Shown: positions 33,643 through 43,531 of the stretch, one piece after another
Layout of the letters: each line of letters begins with the position of its first letter
Numbering within the stretch: position 1 is the stretch's first letter
DNA from: Chromera velia
Lineage: Eukaryota > Sar > Chromeraceae
Direction of reading: 5' to 3'
Length of the DNA: 43,567 nt
NCBI GenBank assembly: GCA_018398765.1
Contig: JAHBMJ010000127.1
Location: 13,541 to 57,107 of the forward strand
Program-made: the position numbers and the translations under genes
The notes under the pieces: model-generated
Seen by the model: the letters and a program-made list of their open reading frames with translations, nothing else
Told to the model about the DNA's origin: nothing
The model's database searches: none

Positions 33643-36337
33643 TCATTGAACCAGTTGTAAACAAACACAAACTCTGATCATCGCACCAACACTGTGGTCC
33701 AACAGGGACTGACCCTCTCTTCTGAGTCCTTTGTGCTTCGCCTTGAAGGATTCCGCCCTTGAGGGTCCCTGTTTCTTTCCCTCCTGTTGAGTCTCAACGC
33801 ACCATTCGGGTAGAACCCCCCCCCCTCCTGGCCTCGGGCAGACGGCCCTCTTCCTCCAGCAGAGGCGGATCGGCAGGAGGAAGCGGACGCGGATGAGTAG
33901 GTGGGAAGTCCTGCAGCCAGAGAGGCGGCAGAAAGCTGCTCTGATCCCCGTCTGCTGCTGTGACAATGAGGCGTTACCATCGAAGCAGGGCCAGAGCTTT
34001 GCCCAGGGTTTCTCTCCACCCGTCTCCCATCTCCAGAGGGGGTTGTCTCGGAATGAGGCACCACCGCAGTCTGTTGTTGCTGTTGCAGGACGGGGGCGAA
34101 GAGAGGATCCCCCAGTCCCCCGTTGGGACGCGGCACCACTCCAGTCTTCTGTTGCTGTTGCAGGACGGGGGCGAAGAGAGGATCCCCCAGTCCCCCGTTG
34201 GGACGCGGCACCACTGCAGTCTGCTGTTGCTGTTGCAGGACGGGGGCGAAGAGGGGATCCCCCACTGGACCCCCAGTCCCCCGTTGGGACGCGGCACCAC
34301 TGCAGTCTGCTGTTGCTGTTGCAGGACGGGGGCGAAGAGAGGATCCCCCACTGGACCCCCAGTCCCCCATTGGGACGCGGCACCACTGCAGTCTGTTGTT
34401 GCTGTTGCAGGACGGGGGCGAAGAGAGGATCCCCCAGTCCCCCGTTGGGACGCGACACCACTCCAGTCTTCTGTTGCTGATAATGGGCAGGGTTTCTCTC
34501 CACCCGTCTCCCATCTCCATAAGTTGCTGCTGCATCGTTTCTATGGTCTCTTCCGAATGATCGGAGGGTGGGGGGGAGGGGCGGTGGATGAGAGTGAGGG
34601 GCGGGTGATGAGTGATCTCCCTCTCCTGATCCTGCCTGCAGCGAAAACGTGGGCGCCATGGCCTCCCATCGGGACCACGAAACAACTGGATCCTGCACGC
34701 ATGATATTGCACGGCGCATGTCACTGGCTGTGCATGCTGGGATACTACGTCAGACTTTATGTACTAGGCTGTCTATGAGCAGCTATTGCGACGGGATAGC
34801 CAGTGAAGTTAGCTTTCTTGTGATTAAGACTCGTTGCTTGATGTTGCCTTCATGTGTGGAATTCAGAGGCCGGACCTGGGGCCGGACAGAAGCACTGCGA
34901 GTCAAGAACGTATGTACGTACCGAGTTCAGAGTCTTCAGACACGCCCACAAATTGATTGAAGTTGCAAGCACACACGTCTAAGGCAACACCTGTGTGTTC
35001 TGGAATTATTGACAAGCCATTTTTGTTGATCGACGTACCTTGCTTTGAGCAATGGTTGCCGCAGCGGTCTGAGTGATTGTAGCGATGAGTGCCTTTGCCG
35101 TGACAGGTCCTTTAAAATCAAGCAGCGTGGCAGCATCCTCGAGGTCCCGTGGCGTAGCGTTCTCGTCGGCGACGATTCTGAGGAGTTGTGCCAGAATGTT
35201 TACTGCATCTCATTGCACAAGATGTATCTAAACATTGACAAGAGACGCACTGTCAGCATGCATGCGACGTGCGTCCATATGAGTCGATGAAGCCAGCTGA
35301 GGAACTCAGTGCCGACTCACCTTGTTGCTCTGGGGTAGCATCCCCAAGAAGATAGTCGGCCTCATCTTCCCCCACCATCCCGATCATCGCCTCTGCCCGT
35401 CCATGGACCACCCGCACGTGACGGCCATCTGCAGCCTTCAGGCCGGCTGCAGGACACCCTCGGACTGCAAATCGGGAAAGCACTTCAAACTCCACCCCCT
35501 CGTCTTGAAGTTCGTTCTGATCCTCCCCGTCTGCTTCGAGGACGGCAGCGGCGTCGCCCATCCGCCACTGCTGGATCGCCTCCATCATCGGCGTTCCTTC
35601 CTCGTAGAGGCACCCCGTGATCTCCAGCAGAGCCTTCACCGAACCAGACCCAGAGCAACCATCTGCCGAGGCAAAGGGTCTCGAATCACACACAGGTCTC
35701 CCGCTGGAGGAAACACTCTGCCCGTCTGAGGGAAGAGTGGAGGTGACTCATCGGGTACAATGGACAGTCCTGCACAAAACAAGACAGACGCAGCACGCGA
35801 CAAAGGAGGGGAAAAAACAAAGACATGCACCGCAGGCAAACACGGCCAGACACAGTCGCGATCTCCCCTTCCCCGCAGATCACTCCGACAGCCAGGAGAG
35901 AAGGTACGCGCAAACGCATTTATATCTGATTCTTTGATTGAGAAATGTTTATTCGTGATATAAGGGACCTGCCTTGGGTTTGTTGAGCGTTGGCGCCGCC
36001 GTTGACCAGAAGTTTGTCGTCCATGTTTTGGTTGTCTAGTTCCTCAATTCGATCGTTGACGAACAACGTTGGCAGGCGTCCGAGGAAGGGACTGTGCGTT
36101 CATGTCGTTGAGAATCCTTTCTCTGATTTCGGCTGTTGTCGTAGAAATCGGGAGACCCACGTCTTTGACCCATTCGGTGAATGTGTGGACAGCGTCAACC
36201 CTTCTGCACAAACGTGGAAGTGCAACGCTGGTCAAGGAAACCTAACGATTGCACAGCTTGAAGGACAAAAGAGGCGTCGATAGTCCTCCGACGGAAACAT
36301 GACAGGAAAAGCGGAAACGAACATATACACAGACGCC

Positions 36338-36374
<37 letters not shown>

Positions 36375-36804
36375 TCTCCCTCCCTCTCTCTCTCACACAC
36401 ACACATACAGACACACATACACATACAGACACACATACACACGTTAGATAGTCTCACAAATAGATGTGCATCGTGTGCAAATCACACAGGGAAAATATGA
36501 ACGGTCTCCCTCTCTACAGATCCATGTGGGGGCTTCACTTGAAATGCTATGGGTTCGCTTCTCGGAGTGGGCACACACACACTGCTGACCCGCACAGGAC
36601 CTGCTCCTTCACACCGTCCACGTAGTGAGTGCTCTAGCTCAGACCTGCAGGCAAAGAGGGGAAGGGACGAACACACAGGGATGAGAGAGGGAAGCCGTTT
36701 TGGCGGCGAAGCCGCCCCCCTGCTCCGCGGTTTCTTTACACGCCTGACCGAAAATAAAGGACCACAAACGTCGCTATTTTTCGTGAAAACACGTGCATTC
36801 GCAT
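33643..36804 (-). CDS. Unrecognised multi-exon protein with a repeat-array C-terminal exon
   Basis: Model: complement of 33643-34635, 35039-35202, 35321-35703, 35748-35769, 35973-36091, 36210-36241, 36590-36644, 36749-36804; 607 residues. Best supported are 35321-35703 (acidic, EITGCLYEEGTPMMEAIQQW) and 35039-35202 (helical, VNILAQLLRIVADENATPRD), joined in phase. The last exon starts in phase 0 and is dominated by the Gln/Pro/Gly-rich array at 34040-34480, then a basic tail. The 5' part is weaker. The start ATG at 36804 opens a hydrophobic MRMHVFSRKIATFVVLYFR segment that could be a signal anchor. A junction after 35973 uses a GC donor (GCAGGT). Between 36241 and 35973 the frame changes: either a 118-base intron (36092-36209) or a frameshift. 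If 36092-36209 is coding it carries a SAP-like stretch (TEWVKDVGLPISTTTAEI). Function unknown. Confidence 0.5.
34004..34519 (-). repeat. Minisatellite of 75- and 86-bp units, flanked by 32-bp direct repeats
   Basis: The core GCAGGACGGGGGCGAAGAG recurs at 34085, 34160, 34235, 34321 and 34407, giving spacings of 75, 75, 86 and 86. The longer units carry an extra ACTGGACCCCC-like insert. The array is bounded by an identical 32-bp segment at 34004-34035 and 34488-34519. Because 75 is a multiple of three and 86 is not, the reading frame changes between units; all three minus frames stay open through most of the array. Confidence 0.9.
36335..36441. repeat. (TC)n(CA)n microsatellite
   Basis: TC units with CCTC interruptions followed by CA/CATACA units, in an intron of the minus-strand gene. 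Confidence 0.9.
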
Positions 36805-37020
36805 CGGAAAATTATCCCGATTACAGTTCTGGCCTTCGTTTTGCAATTCATGCCCTCCTTCTCACTCTCTGCTTGCGCATGCGGCTGGCAAAAAAGAAGA
36901 AAAGAAGAAGAGGAGACGTGCAACATGCCCAAATTAGCTCGGTCGGACACAGCCGCATATTGGCATGCACATCTATTAGTGAGATTGCCAAATACACACA
37001 CACATATGCACATGCACACA

Positions 37021-37074
<54 letters not shown>

Positions 37075-37137
37075 AAACACACACAACACACACAGCACAC
37101 ACACATACACCCACAGCCACGTACAGGAACACGTACG

Positions 37138-37177
<40 letters not shown>

Positions 37178-37178
37178 T

Positions 37179-37215
<37 letters not shown>

Positions 37216-37454
37216 GACGGAGGGAGGGAGAGAGGGAGGGAGGAAGGGAGGGAGGAAGGGAGGGAGGGAGGGAGGGAGGAAGGCGACTGAAAGCAGAGGC
37301 TGAAGGAAAAACGAAGGACCTGGCGAAGGAGAGGTCTTTCTTCCCACTACTGTTTCTTTCTGAGATACTGTGCACGGAGTAATGTCTTGCATCTTATTCA
37401 TTTGCTTTTACAACTCGGCTTGTCTGTTTTTAATGGGTGATGGCCCTCAAGCAG
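36805..37454. other. Intergenic region rich in microsatellites
   Basis: Upstream of the gene ending at 36804 and downstream of the rhomboid gene stop. It holds (CA)n(GA)n at 37012-37073, (TA)n at 37137-37162, (CA)/(CATA)n at 37163-37215 and (GGGA)n at 37216-37282. Long ORFs here on both strands are repeat-driven and not called. Confidence 0.6.
37012..37282. repeat. Compound microsatellite block
   Basis: Successive CA, GA, CACA/ACAC, TA, CATA, CA and GGGA/GGAA tracts within 270 bases. Confidence 0.9.
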
Positions 37455-39305
37455 TTAGACTTGAAAAACCTTCCGCCCTACCCTCCAACTTCGGAGCGGC
37501 TCCACCCCCAAAATCAAATACACAAGCGGAATACCGACAAGGAACCCGAACAACAGACTCAACCCATGGAGAATCTCCGACTTCCACACCCCGACACTCA
37601 GGGGCCACCTCCCATAGAGGCCCCATAAAGAGCCCAGGACACGAAATCCCAAAAGGAGTCCATAAACCACGCCCCCCCCTGGGAACAAAAAACAATACCA
37701 CCAACAGCTAGTCTCTCGTTCAGCCCTATTTGGGCGCTCTCTCCCCGTCTCTGTCAATGAGTTTCCCCACCGTCCCTCGCCCTCTTCCTCTCCCAACCTC
37801 ACTCCATCCGACCCCCCCTCCAAGGACCCTTCATTCCCATTTTCCCCCCTCAGTCCAGACCCCTCCTCGATGCCCCCTGCTTCAAATGCAGAGGACTGCA
37901 CCTCAACTCCAACCTCCTCATCCAACAATCCGTTCCCAACAGGGTCACTCACACCTCCCCCTCTCCCAACAAATTTGTGAAAGAAAACCAAAGAAAAGGC
38001 CATTGCAAACCAGCCGTAGAACATCGACGATGCTCCCCAGCCCCCCGGCCTGTCAAGTAAATGAAGCCAATCCGTCCAAACCCAGCGGAGCCAGACAACC
38101 GAGCACATCAGGTACGAGAAGAAGAAAACGACTAGACCCCAATACAAACTACCCAACGAGCCTTCAAGCCACCATCCAAAGATAAGTGACAGCACGCTGT
38201 TGGCAGTCAGGTGGACCCAGTCATTGTGGAGCCACGCGTTCAAGAAGTCGTCTACAAACTCTGAGTATGTCTGTCCCTCCCATCCACACAGATCCTCTTT
38301 CAACTCTTTGCTCGCTGTCGTCCTTCCCGCACACACGCGAATACAAGAGACGGAGCCGGTAAAGACACGATACTCCCTTGCAGGTACAAAGTCACCCCCT
38401 TCCCGAAAAGCCTGAGGCCCAGCCCGTCTTTCCAACAACCTCAGACTTCTCTCAGCCAACACCCCCTCGTCCTTTTCCGTCATCTCCTCAACCAACATAG
38501 AAGTTTTCTCCTCGAGATGTTGCGCCCCCTTTCGCAATGCGTCTGCCCGTCTCACTCCCCAGGCACGCAGAGGCAGCGGCAGGGGCAGCGGACCATCATC
38601 GAATGGAGACAAACGACTCTTCAAGTTCACGGAACGACTAAACGTGTATCTGTTCCCCAAAGTCGCATCCAACCCCAATAAAAGACCAATCTCATCCACA
38701 GCGGTTGTCTTTCTCAACAAGTGGATGTTTTCTCTTTGTCCCAAGGTCCCCTCCCGCTCTAATCTCTCTGAAGAGACCCCCTCTATCGATTCAAAACTCG
38801 ATACAGTCCCTTCTTCTTCCACCCCATCCCTCCCGCCATTCAGGTAAACGACTTGCACAACGTCCTGCTCACCCTCTCTCCACTCAGACACCAATGCCCC
38901 TTCCCTGTGCTCTGCCGTATCTCTGGCAGACACAACGGTCTCGCAGGACCACCAGGACCCCCCAGAGGCCTCAAACCTCCGTCTACCTTCACTGCCCTCT
39001 CCAGGCGACTGCCGCCTAACCCTACCCTGTGTTACAAAAGTCATCACTCGTGCCTGACCACGTGAATCCCACAGGAGATCCTTGTCGACACCAGCACGGG
39101 TGACTTCAAGGGCAATTATCCTTTCCCGAAAGCCGAAGTGGATGACGCTGTACAACAGTACAGTGAAGAGAGTTACGACCGGAATTGAGACACGACCTAC
39201 GACACGAGTCAAACAACACAATCCTCCAGAATCGCTCCTTCTCTCTTGCTGCTGGAGCACCAACGGAGGAAACAAAGAGTCCCTGCTTGAGTTGGAAACT
39301 CTCAT
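37455..39305 (-). CDS. Rhomboid-family intramembrane serine protease
   Basis: Intronless 616-residue ORF with an ATG start. Rhomboid signatures are in order: the TM2 motif WVHLTANSVLSLIFGWWLEG with His365 and Asn369; the catalytic Ser426 in GASSMFYGW (GxS motif); and the catalytic His580 in EILHGLSLLFGFLVG (HxxxxxxG-like). Rhomboids cut membrane proteins within or near the lipid bilayer; in apicomplexan relatives some cleave adhesins. Hydrophobic segments lie at about 40-58, 365-385, 386-405, 422-443, 541-562 and 578-600. Two features are odd. About 300 polar, charged residues separate the first membrane segment from the core, and about 90 acidic residues (445-535) separate the Ser helix from the rest. 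The gene is divergent from the ZNHIT2-like gene across a GC-rich interval. Family call is firm; substrate and membrane location are unknown. Confidence 0.85.
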   Translation of the reverse strand: MRVSNSSRDSLFPPLVLQQQERRSDSGGLCCLTRVVGRVSIPVVTLFTVLLYSVIHFGFRERIIALEVTRAGVDKDLLWDSRGQARVMTFVTQGRVRRQSPGEGSEGRRRFEASGGSWWSCETVVSARDTAEHREGALVSEWREGEQDVVQVVYLNGGRDGVEEEGTVSSFESIEGVSSERLEREGTLGQRENIHLLRKTTAVDEIGLLLGLDATLGNRYTFSRSVNLKSRLSPFDDGPLPLPLPLRAWGVRRADALRKGAQHLEEKTSMLVEEMTEKDEGVLAERSLRLLERRAGPQAFREGGDFVPAREYRVFTGSVSCIRVCAGRTTASKELKEDLCGWEGQTYSEFVDDFLNAWLHNDWVHLTANSVLSLIFGWWLEGSLGSLYWGLVVFFFSYLMCSVVWLRWVWTDWLHLLDRPGGWGASSMFYGWFAMAFSLVFFHKFVGRGGGVSDPVGNGLLDEEVGVEVQSSAFEAGGIEEGSGLRGENGNEGSLEGGSDGVRLGEEEGEGRWGNSLTETGRERPNRAERETSCWWYCFLFPGGGVVYGLLLGFRVLGSLWGLYGRWPLSVGVWKSEILHGLSLLFGFLVGIPLVYLILGVEPLRSWRVGRKVFQV

Positions 39306-39971
39306 GTCTGATGAAGGTATCTGTTTGTTTTGCCTGACTTTTTTGCAGGAGTGGACGCTTTAAATTTGCAGTGTTGCAGACAAGAGGCCATGAAGTTGCA
39401 GTTGAAAACCCCTTATATATTCTGCATCCAATGGACTCATACGTCACCTGACGCCTATATCCAGTCAATTGTGCACTTTCTAAGGATCAATTCAAAATGC
39501 AAAGTACAACGATGACGCGAGAATCGCCACAAACTTCAGGTCCATTGAATAGGCGAAGAGCAACATTTGTTTGAATTTCAGTCTGATTTCGGAAACGCGG
39601 CCGGCATGCATCGCGCGGCCCGCGGCAGCTTGTCTGCGCGAGCGGTTGCGGAGGCGCCATGAGGCGCGCCCCTATATACGCGCGATCAAGCGCCGCCGCA
39701 CCACCTTTCACCACACGAATCAGAACTTAATTGGACGGAGGTGCGAGCACTGCCAAGAAGCTCAGAATACACATAACTTCCGTTCCGGTGGGAGTGGGTC
39801 GATCCGTCTAGCCAAATCTGGCTGTGTTTGTGTGTGTTGTGTTCACACTTTTTGCAATCTCGATCAGCGCTCATCAGTTGCCACTGATCTCTACCCGTTT
39901 CTGCCTAGAGTGAAACGCACAGGAGCGCCGCACCTTAGCCATTCTTCCGTTTGAGTCTTATTTGAGACATC
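39306..39971. promoter_or_regulatory. Divergent promoter interval with GC-rich island
   Basis: Separates the rhomboid gene (-) and ZNHIT2-like gene (+). A GC-rich island at 39594-39705 contains CGCGGCCGGC, TGCATCGCG and many CGCG words, with a CTATATACG near 39671. It may serve both genes. No ORF here is convincing. Confidence 0.5.
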
Positions 39972-41342
39972 ATGCCTGTCTGCCAGGTCTGCAAGTGCAC
40001 TGACTACCGGTACACCTGCCCAAGGTGCCAGGTCCTCTACTGTTCCCTTCAGTGCTACAAGAAGCACAGCTCGGGGTGCACAGAGTCCTTCTACCAGAAT
40101 GAGGTCGAGGAAGCCCTCAGGGCAGAGAGAGTCTCCCCAGAGGAGAAGGCAAAGTTAGAAAAGGCGCTGTACCTGCTTAATCACCCAGAGGAAGGGGATG
40201 AATCAGACAGCGAGGGTGAAGTGGGGGAAGCAGGGGAGGAGGAGACGGAAGGGGGAGACGGAGACGGGAGTATGAATGCCACCCGCTTGGCAGAATTGAC
40301 AAGCCTTGCGGAGGCAGGACATTTGGGCCTTCACCATTTGAGTGAAAGTGAAATGCAGCAGTTTTTTTCGGCTGTAAAGCGAGGGGTTCTCTCTCCCCAC
40401 CTGCCCAAGTACGAGCCTTGGTGGACGGACGTTTGCCTCGGTGAGGTAAAAAAAGAGACGGCCAAACAAGAATCAAAAGGGGAAGGAGAAGAGAGAGAGC
40501 TCCCCTTGTCTTTTCAGGATAGTTCCCACATTTGTTGCTCCGGCTCCAGACGTGTGCACGAGTCAGTACGGTTCTCAGTGCTTGAGTGTCTGTTTGCATA
40601 CGCTCACTCGATGCGCACGTTTCAAGGCGGACCAGGAAGGGGTCCCTCTGTGTTTGAATGTGACTCTCCTTCCTCTGCCCTCTCATCAGACAAGGAGACA
40701 GTGGGAGAGGCCACTGAATTTGTTCTCCACTTTCTCCACCTGGCCCCGGTGCTCCACTCTCGGCAGGCGCCAGTGGAGAGTCTGCCCCTAGTGATCTCTG
40801 GACTTCTCGGAAGAGCCAAGACAATCTCGGGGGTGCAGAAGCAGGAGAAGGGAGGGGAAGGAGGAGGAGGAAACAGATTTTCCCTTCTCTGTCTGCGGGA
40901 TGTTGCAGACCTAATGGCACACTCGAGTAGGAGTCTCCGGGCGTTGCGGCACATTCGGGCACTGGTCGAGTTTGCAGACACTGCTCCGAGCACGCACGGC
41001 AGTGCGGGGGGGGAGGAGGGTGCAAGTGGACGTCTGGGAGCGAGGGGTCGTTTTGTGATTCGAAAGCTCGCTTTCTTCGAGTCATTTACGCGATTTCATT
41101 TCATGGGGGGGTTGGCAGCGCTGCCCTCCGTGGTTTGCACAGCAGTTGACGTGAGGATGGCAGAGGAGGGGGGAGATGATGGAGGAGCAGAGGAGAGCGA
41201 TCTGAAGTTCAAATTCCTTCAGGGGCATCCGGACGGAGGGGCGATGGGAAGCTTTCGAGCCATCCCTGATCGGAAGGCGTCATATGCACCTGGCCCACCT
41301 TACAACAAGATATCTCGAGAGAGCATTGAAATGACCCCATGA
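39972..41342 (+). CDS. HIT-type zinc finger protein, ZNHIT2-like
   Basis: 456-residue ORF with ATG start. The N-terminus is a HIT-type zinc finger: Cys4, Cys7, Cys16, Cys19, Cys24, Cys28, His32, Cys36, including YTCPRCQVLYCSLQCYKKH. It is followed by CTESFYQNEVEEALR, a layout typical of ZNHIT2 rather than other HIT proteins. In animals ZNHIT2 links the R2TP/RUVBL chaperone system to U5 snRNP assembly (established for the family; inferred here). An acidic segment (about 75-100) follows, then LPKYEPWW, which resembles the conserved region after the finger in ZNHIT2. The C-terminal half is helical and alanine/leucine-rich. A GTAAAA at 40446 and TTTTCAG ending at 40517 could define a 72-base phase-0 intron; removing it drops 24 residues without changing the frame. 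Nucleus/cytoplasm location is expected. Confidence 0.85.
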   Translation: MPVCQVCKCTDYRYTCPRCQVLYCSLQCYKKHSSGCTESFYQNEVEEALRAERVSPEEKAKLEKALYLLNHPEEGDESDSEGEVGEAGEEETEGGDGDGSMNATRLAELTSLAEAGHLGLHHLSESEMQQFFSAVKRGVLSPHLPKYEPWWTDVCLGEVKKETAKQESKGEGEERELPLSFQDSSHICCSGSRRVHESVRFSVLECLFAYAHSMRTFQGGPGRGPSVFECDSPSSALSSDKETVGEATEFVLHFLHLAPVLHSRQAPVESLPLVISGLLGRAKTISGVQKQEKGGEGGGGNRFSLLCLRDVADLMAHSSRSLRALRHIRALVEFADTAPSTHGSAGGEEGASGRLGARGRFVIRKLAFFESFTRFHFMGGLAALPSVVCTAVDVRMAEEGGDDGGAEESDLKFKFLQGHPDGGAMGSFRAIPDRKASYAPGPPYNKISRESIEMTP

Positions 41343-43530
41343 GAAGTGTTTCTTAGTATTTCCTGGAATTTATTTAGGCCGGAAAAGTTCCTGAGAAAGC
41401 GATGGAATGTTATCCCCAACCTGGCTTACATGGTCCATATAACAGTGTTACATTAAAAATAATTTTGTATGAACGTCGTATGCAGCCTTCAATAGTAGTA
41501 CTATGCATTAAATATATATTCTACTGAGGCTCTAGGTGCTCTTACATAGTACGTAGTAGTATGGTTAGGTTTAAGCTTAATTAAGTCTCATGATAGTAGG
41601 ATGGTTATCAGATGGCGTAGCTAGCCTCAGCTTAGTTGAAGTATAATAGGCCACAACGAATTTTTATGCAACCAGAATGTTTGTTTTCAAACTAAATAAA
41701 TAAAACCTTTTGAAACTAGTTTTAAAAATACTATAAAATAGTTCCTAGAATAGTTCAATTATCTTATCGAATTTTTTTATATATATCTGAATTCTCTTAT
41801 AAACTATAATAGCAGTATAGTATAGCTTAAAAGTCTTTCTTTTTAAAATCATATATGTTATCATTATCATTATCAAACACGCATGAATGCATGGATAAAC
41901 GGACCACCCGAGCCTAACAGAGGCTAGGGGTTAAGTCTTCTATCATCATCATCATACGCCATCGCCATCGGCCTATAAATAGGCGTCTAGCGTTCGGCAG
42001 CAACGCACGATCGAGGTAGTTCGGTTCTTTATACCAGCAGTTCACTTTAATTTATATTTAATTCAAACCAGGATACTTCTTTTTAAACTTTTCTACTTCC
42101 GGAGCAGCATGCTTGCGCATGAATGATGCTGATTCATGAGACGTGTCCGCCACCCATGCTAAGCTACTTCATAGCGCCAGCCCATGTACTATTTTTTTTG
42201 AAAAAGAAAAAAAAAAAAACACAAATATATGTTAGAATAAATGTAAAATTTCATTACAATAAACTATAAAAACATACTTACAGCAACATACAGTCCTAGA
42301 TACAGTCTATTACACAGTAAAAAACTGGGTAAAAAGTAGTAGTAAAAAGCTGTGTACATGTAGTGCTTGTAATCATTGATTCATTGAAGATTTTTGAGCG
42401 ATTCTTTGCCGTGAAGGACAGCAAGGTGGGCGCACGATGCTGGACGCATACCGTGACATTGCCCTCTGCCTTGCCGTCTGTATTGATCCCCGGTGTCAGG
42501 CTTGACATGATCAAAGAATTCCAGGCACAGTCTTGGGCTGGGATCCCAGCCCGGCCAAGTGCTAGGCCAAGTGCCGCATTGATTCTCTGGCCCAGACTCT
42601 GGGTTGATCGACCCATGGATACCCAGTGTTACTCAGACACACTTTTTTCGAGTTCTCTTGGGATGTGTGGCAGTTGCATCTTTTGAATTCTTACCCCAGG
42701 ATTCTGCATCCGCGGATTCTGCTCTGTACATACTGTATTCAACCATCAGGCACCGTCTTTAAAATTGCGCATTTGCGTCCCCGCGCAGCAAAAGTCGAGC
42801 CAACGACCACGCATGTGATGCAAGTCACACGCACGCAGACAGTCAGTACAAGAGAGAGAAAAGAGGGGACTACGTCGCCTCCAGCGTGGACGGAACAAGA
42901 GCAGACGCAGAGACGGACAGACATAGAGCGCGAAAAGGGTCGAAAGATAGAAGCACGTCAGATCAACTGACTGACCATGCTTGCGCTCAACTGACGTGGA
43001 CACACAGCAGGAGGAAAGGTGGGGAACGCGCGGAATCGCTCCATGCAATGGCACAAAAAGGCAAAGCTCCTTAATTCAGGCATGCTCTTTCGCTGTTCCC
43101 CTCCAGAACCCCCCCCCTCCAAGCCATCCCTCTCGCTGCCCGCCCCCCTCTCAAACAAACAACGCGCCCGCCCGCTACCCGACCACCCCGCGAGGCCACG
43201 TAAGCATTCAAGAAACGATCGAGGAAAGGTCTTCATTCATGCCATCTTTTCACGCAAACACACAACTCAATTAATTCATGTCAGAACAAAAAACGATCAT
43301 CAATAAACAAGCAAACATTCCCCCACCCCTCACGGATATGCACGCACCCATCTCAACAACTCATGACTTTATTTACTTCGGTCAGCAAACTCATGCACCG
43401 ACCCATGTGTCTCCAAACAGTAAACAGCCTTTCCCCAGCCCCTTCTGCCGAACACCTACGCTCACAGATTGAAGCCTAACGAAGTGTCTAAAAAAACGCA
43501 CCCCTCTCCTCAAACTGCCCTCCCGATCCC

Positions 43531-43531
<1 letters not shown>
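41343..43531. other. AT-rich spacer, then unassigned DNA to the contig end
   Basis: 41343-42300 is AT-rich with short palindromes and a (ATC)4 tract near 41944. 42300-43531 is mixed, with overlapping small ORFs on both strands (for example 42363-42686 + and 42958-43236 -) lacking domains or paired splice sites. It may contain exons of a gene that continues beyond the window, but none can be supported. Confidence 0.4.

Noticed and set aside
33893-34778. Three overlapping plus-strand ORFs across the minisatellite
   Set aside because: Open because the repeat unit lacks stops in all frames; the minus frame has a splice acceptor in phase with upstream exons.
36092-36209. Firm SAP DNA-binding domain
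   Set aside because: TEWVKDVGLPISTTTAEI resembles a SAP motif, but it lies in a segment that may be an intron and the helix pair is incomplete.
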